The notes beneath the pieces were generated by a model. It saw nothing but the letters and a program-made list of their open reading frames with translations, searched no databases and had not been told where the DNA came from. Position numbers and translations under genes: made by a program. From Phycisphaerae bacterium (GTDB taxonomy: Bacteria; Planctomycetota; Phycisphaerae; Sedimentisphaerales; Anaerobacaceae), in NCBI GenBank assembly GCA_021736645.1, contig JAIPFM010000132.1, forward strand, positions 1 to 64,000: 64,000 nucleotides of DNA, in the 5' to 3' direction. Shown here piece after piece: positions 61,731 to 64,000 of this stretch. Position 1 is the stretch's first letter; each line of letters opens with the position of its first letter.

Positions 61731-63751
61731 GACATAGAAAGATGCACAAGAGAAATAATGCAAATGTGAAGGTTCGTCGCCAGGGCAAGGCACGCGGCTG
61801 GGTGGTTCTGCTGATCGTGGCTGCTGTGGTGGTCGGAGGGTACGCCGTCATCAAGGGCAGGAAGGCGGCTGGGGCAGGGCCTTCAATTGGCGGTACCTTT
61901 ACGGTGCGACAGGATGATTTAACCGTCACGGTCAGTGAAGGCGGCAGTATCCGTGCGCACCATTCCATCCAGTACAAGTGCCAGGTGGAGAGCCGCGGTG
62001 CAGAAGTGACGATCATCAATATCGTCCCCGGCGGTACCTATGTGACACAGGAGGATGTGGACAATGGTATGGTGCTCGTGAAACTGGATTCTTCTCAGCT
62101 GGAAGATCAACTGGTTCAACAGCAGATGGAACTGGCCAGTGACGAAGAGAATGCCACGGCGGCCAAGGAAGCCTATGACATTCAGGGCATTCAGAATGAA
62201 AGCGACATTGCCCAGGCCAAGTTGGCCATCCGCTTCGCATTACTGGATCTTCAAAAATATCTGGGCGTGGACCTGGCCACACAATTGACTGCAGACGTCG
62301 ACTCTGTGACCGACCTGACGGCTCATGCGGCACCTGTCATTACTCAGGTCATGCAAGATCCTAATGTGCTGAAAAGATCTGAAGCGGCCCAATTGTTAAA
62401 GGGATTTAGGGACGACATCGTTACCTCTCAGGGAAGTCTCGCCACGGCCAAGGCCAGAGCCGTGGGCACTTTGAAACTGTACGATGCCAATTATGTGTCG
62501 GAATTGGATAAGCAGAGGGATGAGCTCGCTGTGGTGAACAGTGAGTTCTCTGAGAGCGATGCCAGAGTCAGGCTCGAGCTGTGGCAGCGGTACACGTTCC
62601 CTAAAGACGCTGAGAAATTTCTCAGTGACTATATTGAGTCCCTCAGGGAACTGGAGCGGACCTTTGCAAAGTGCAGATCGCAACTGGCCCAGGCCCAGGC
62701 CCGCCTGAGCAATGCCAATCAGCAATTCGCGCACCAGGAAGAACGTGTGCGTGATTTGGAGCAGCAGATAGAATATTGTGTCATGCGTGCCAAGGCGCCC
62801 GGTCTGGTGATCTATGGCTCGGGTGACAGCGGCGATGCCTTCAGAATGATGCGTGGTGGGCGTGGCGGCGGCGGCAGTGGTATCATTGCCGAGGGTGAGA
62901 CTGTTTACGAAGGTCAGACACTGATCTCCATGCCCGATACAGCCGCCATGGTGGCTGAGATCAGTGTGCATGAAACGGAAGTGGATAAGGTGCGGGCCGG
63001 CCAGCCTGCCACCATTGTGATGGACGCCTTTCCTGACCGTGAGCTTAAAGGACAGGTCCTTGAGGTGGCGCCGCTGCCGGATCAGTCGCGTAGCTTCATG
63101 AGTCCTGACCTCAAGGTCTATCAAACACTGGTCCGCATTGATGGGACCCATGATTTCCTGCGCACGCGCATGTCCTGTAAGGTGACCATCCTGGTCGAGA
63201 AGATCAAGAATGCGGCGATCGTGCCCATTCAGGTGGTGGCCAATCGACAGGGAGAGAAGGTCGTGTACGTGGCGAAGGGCTCGAGCTCGGAAAAACGTGT
63301 GGTGGTGACAGGCGCCTTTAACGACACCTTTGTGGAGATCAAGAGTGGATTGCAGGCAGGGGAGGAAGTGCTGCTGAATCCTCCGCTGTTTGCAGAGGGG
63401 ATCAACACGAATGATGCGTTCAAAGATCAGGATGCCACGGTTCCTCGAACTGAAGCTCAACCTCGAGCCGCGATAGACCCGAATCGTGCCGGAGCCAGGC
63501 AGATGCCGGCAGGGATGGCGGAAGCCATGAAGAACATGGACCCGAATCAACTTCGTCAGATTCGAAATGCGATGCAACGTTCAGGTGGACCAGGCGACGC
63601 CGCCATGCCGCAGGGCATGGGGCAAAGAGGCCAGGGCCGTCGTGGTGGCGGTGGTCAAGGCCAGGGTATGCCCGGGGGCACCCCTGGACAGAGACGGCCA
63701 GGTCGTGGCGGGACTCCAGGAGGTCAGCCCAGTGCGCCTGCCAATGAATAA
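61727..63751 (+). CDS. HlyD/MacA-type periplasmic adaptor with long coiled coil and Gly/Arg-rich tail
   Basis: 674 residues from the ATG in the ATGA overlap. One N-terminal membrane helix (WVVLLIVAAVVVGGYAVI) is followed by a lipoyl/barrel-sandwich half (DLTVTVSEGGSIRAHHSI), a long helical hairpin (about residues 110-355), the second half (AKAPGLVIYGSGDSG) and a beta-barrel domain (VAEISVHETEVDKVRAGQPATIVMDAF). It is longer than usual MacA (about 370-400) because of the long hairpin and a C-terminal tract GQRGQGRRGGGGQGQGMPGG. It links the ABC pump to the TolC-like duct. Confidence 0.87.
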   Translation: MRHRKMHKRNNANVKVRRQGKARGWVVLLIVAAVVVGGYAVIKGRKAAGAGPSIGGTFTVRQDDLTVTVSEGGSIRAHHSIQYKCQVESRGAEVTIINIVPGGTYVTQEDVDNGMVLVKLDSSQLEDQLVQQQMELASDEENATAAKEAYDIQGIQNESDIAQAKLAIRFALLDLQKYLGVDLATQLTADVDSVTDLTAHAAPVITQVMQDPNVLKRSEAAQLLKGFRDDIVTSQGSLATAKARAVGTLKLYDANYVSELDKQRDELAVVNSEFSESDARVRLELWQRYTFPKDAEKFLSDYIESLRELERTFAKCRSQLAQAQARLSNANQQFAHQEERVRDLEQQIEYCVMRAKAPGLVIYGSGDSGDAFRMMRGGRGGGGSGIIAEGETVYEGQTLISMPDTAAMVAEISVHETEVDKVRAGQPATIVMDAFPDRELKGQVLEVAPLPDQSRSFMSPDLKVYQTLVRIDGTHDFLRTRMSCKVTILVEKIKNAAIVPIQVVANRQGEKVVYVAKGSSSEKRVVVTGAFNDTFVEIKSGLQAGEEVLLNPPLFAEGINTNDAFKDQDATVPRTEAQPRAAIDPNRAGARQMPAGMAEAMKNMDPNQLRQIRNAMQRSGGPGDAAMPQGMGQRGQGRRGGGGQGQGMPGGTPGQRRPGRGGTPGGQPSAPANE

Positions 63752-63804
63752 ATTGATGACAACCGGGAATAAGACTGAAAACGCATTAAAAAAGGCAGGG
63801 CACA

Positions 63805-64000
63805 ATGATACAGGCAGGTGAAACGCTCGATGTAGAAAAGGGCGAACCCATATTAGTGATGAAGGATCTGGGCAAGAGTTATCAACTCGGCTCGCACGAA
63901 CTCAAGGTACTGCGTGACATCAACCTCACGATTCATCGTGGGGAGTATGTGGCCATTATGGGCCCCAGTGGTTCAGGCAAGTCAACCCTGTTGAATATGA
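63805..64000 (+). CDS. MacB/LolD-type ABC ATPase, N-terminal fragment (cut by window edge)
   Basis: Frame open to the right edge, starting at the ATG 63805 with AAAGGCAGGG upstream. The 65 complete codons include [48 protein letters not shown], with the Walker A GPSGSGKS. This start is typical of the MacB/LolD/FtsE-like ATPases. With the TolC and HlyD genes it makes a MacAB-TolC-type tripartite exporter. It follows the adaptor by 53 bases. Confidence 0.9.
   Translation, partial: MIQAGETLDVEKGEPILVMKDLGKSYQLGSHELKVLRDINLTIHRGEYVAIMGPSGSGKSTLLNM

Noticed and set aside
62396-63577. 393-codon open frame antisense to the HlyD-like gene
   Set aside because: The product is rich in His and Leu in a way typical of shadows, and the plus strand has a clear adaptor.
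1-64000. Search for tRNA, rRNA, CRISPR arrays, riboswitches and complete insertion sequences
   Set aside because: No tRNA T-arm with matching arms, no rRNA stretch, no regularly spaced repeats, and no transposase gene was recognised by eye.

Overview
The window looks like a chromosomal segment of an anaerobic or facultative, Gram-negative-type bacterium of the Planctomycetota, most likely class Phycisphaerae (inference). The reasons are two exported proteins with a GFTLIELL/GFTLVELL pseudopilin N-terminus, a right-handed beta-helix protein ending in a single dockerin-like repeat (DINADG), a large LamG-domain exported protein, exported repeats of the PYGW...TP.K.G...F.P type, and a long ECF sigma factor with an apparent extracytoplasmic extension. 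No rRNA, tRNA, CRISPR array or complete insertion sequence was seen.

Layout. (1) 1-8.85 kb, minus strand: a truncated exported coiled-coil protein, a His-rich DUF2946-like protein, then a redox/sulfur block read right to left: radical SAM/SPASM protein, metallo-beta-lactamase-fold enzyme, NapH-like membrane ferredoxin, PAS protein invaded by a small inverted-repeat element, a 29-residue ORF, an OsmC protein, a RACo-like ferredoxin/ASKHA protein and a CoA-disulfide reductase with a rhodanese domain. (2) 8.85-19 kb, plus strand: two gene blocks, each behind a sigma-54-type promoter and a GTTGCA-N4-TGCAAC palindrome. The first has a DUF5320-like protein, pyruvoyl arginine decarboxylase, a hotdog thioesterase, a radical SAM protein and an unknown 112-residue protein. 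The second has two NifX/orange-protein-like proteins, DUF5320, peroxiredoxin, DUF89, TrmO, two ParA-type ATPases with ferredoxin inserts, an Mrp ATPase fused to a NifX domain, and a NifU-like scaffold. It resembles the sigma-54-controlled orange-protein (ORP/MRP) complex known from Desulfovibrio and is the most interesting part of the window. (3) 19-45.6 kb: an EamA transporter, a Rieske protein, a GH36 alpha-galactosidase, pseudopilins and large exported proteins, an SLC12-type cotransporter, a sigma factor with a sensor-like tail, a pseudouridine synthase, an S55 peptidase, a beta-propeller, a thioredoxin-fold protein and a lipoprotein. (4) 45.7-51.7 kb: a fused FAD oxidase/iron-sulfur reductase, a VOC protein and ClpB. 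(5) 52-57.4 kb: torF-amt-glnK behind a near-consensus sigma-54 promoter, a second TorF-like porin, and a divergent NifA-like activator. (6) 57.5-64 kb: a Gly/Arg-rich exported protein, then an ECF sigma factor, a small membrane protein, a Spy-like protein and a TolC/HlyD/ABC (MacAB-type) efflux set cut by the right edge.

How the parts may work together (inference): the 9-19 kb block would build or carry a metal-sulfur cluster on NifX-type proteins using ParA/Mrp ATPases. The divergent minus-strand block supplies redox and persulfide chemistry. The amt block handles ammonium under NifA/sigma-54 control. The last block looks like an envelope-stress efflux system with its own sigma factor. Three short inverted-repeat elements (5275-5443, 28842-28969, 36344-36509) resemble non-autonomous transposons.
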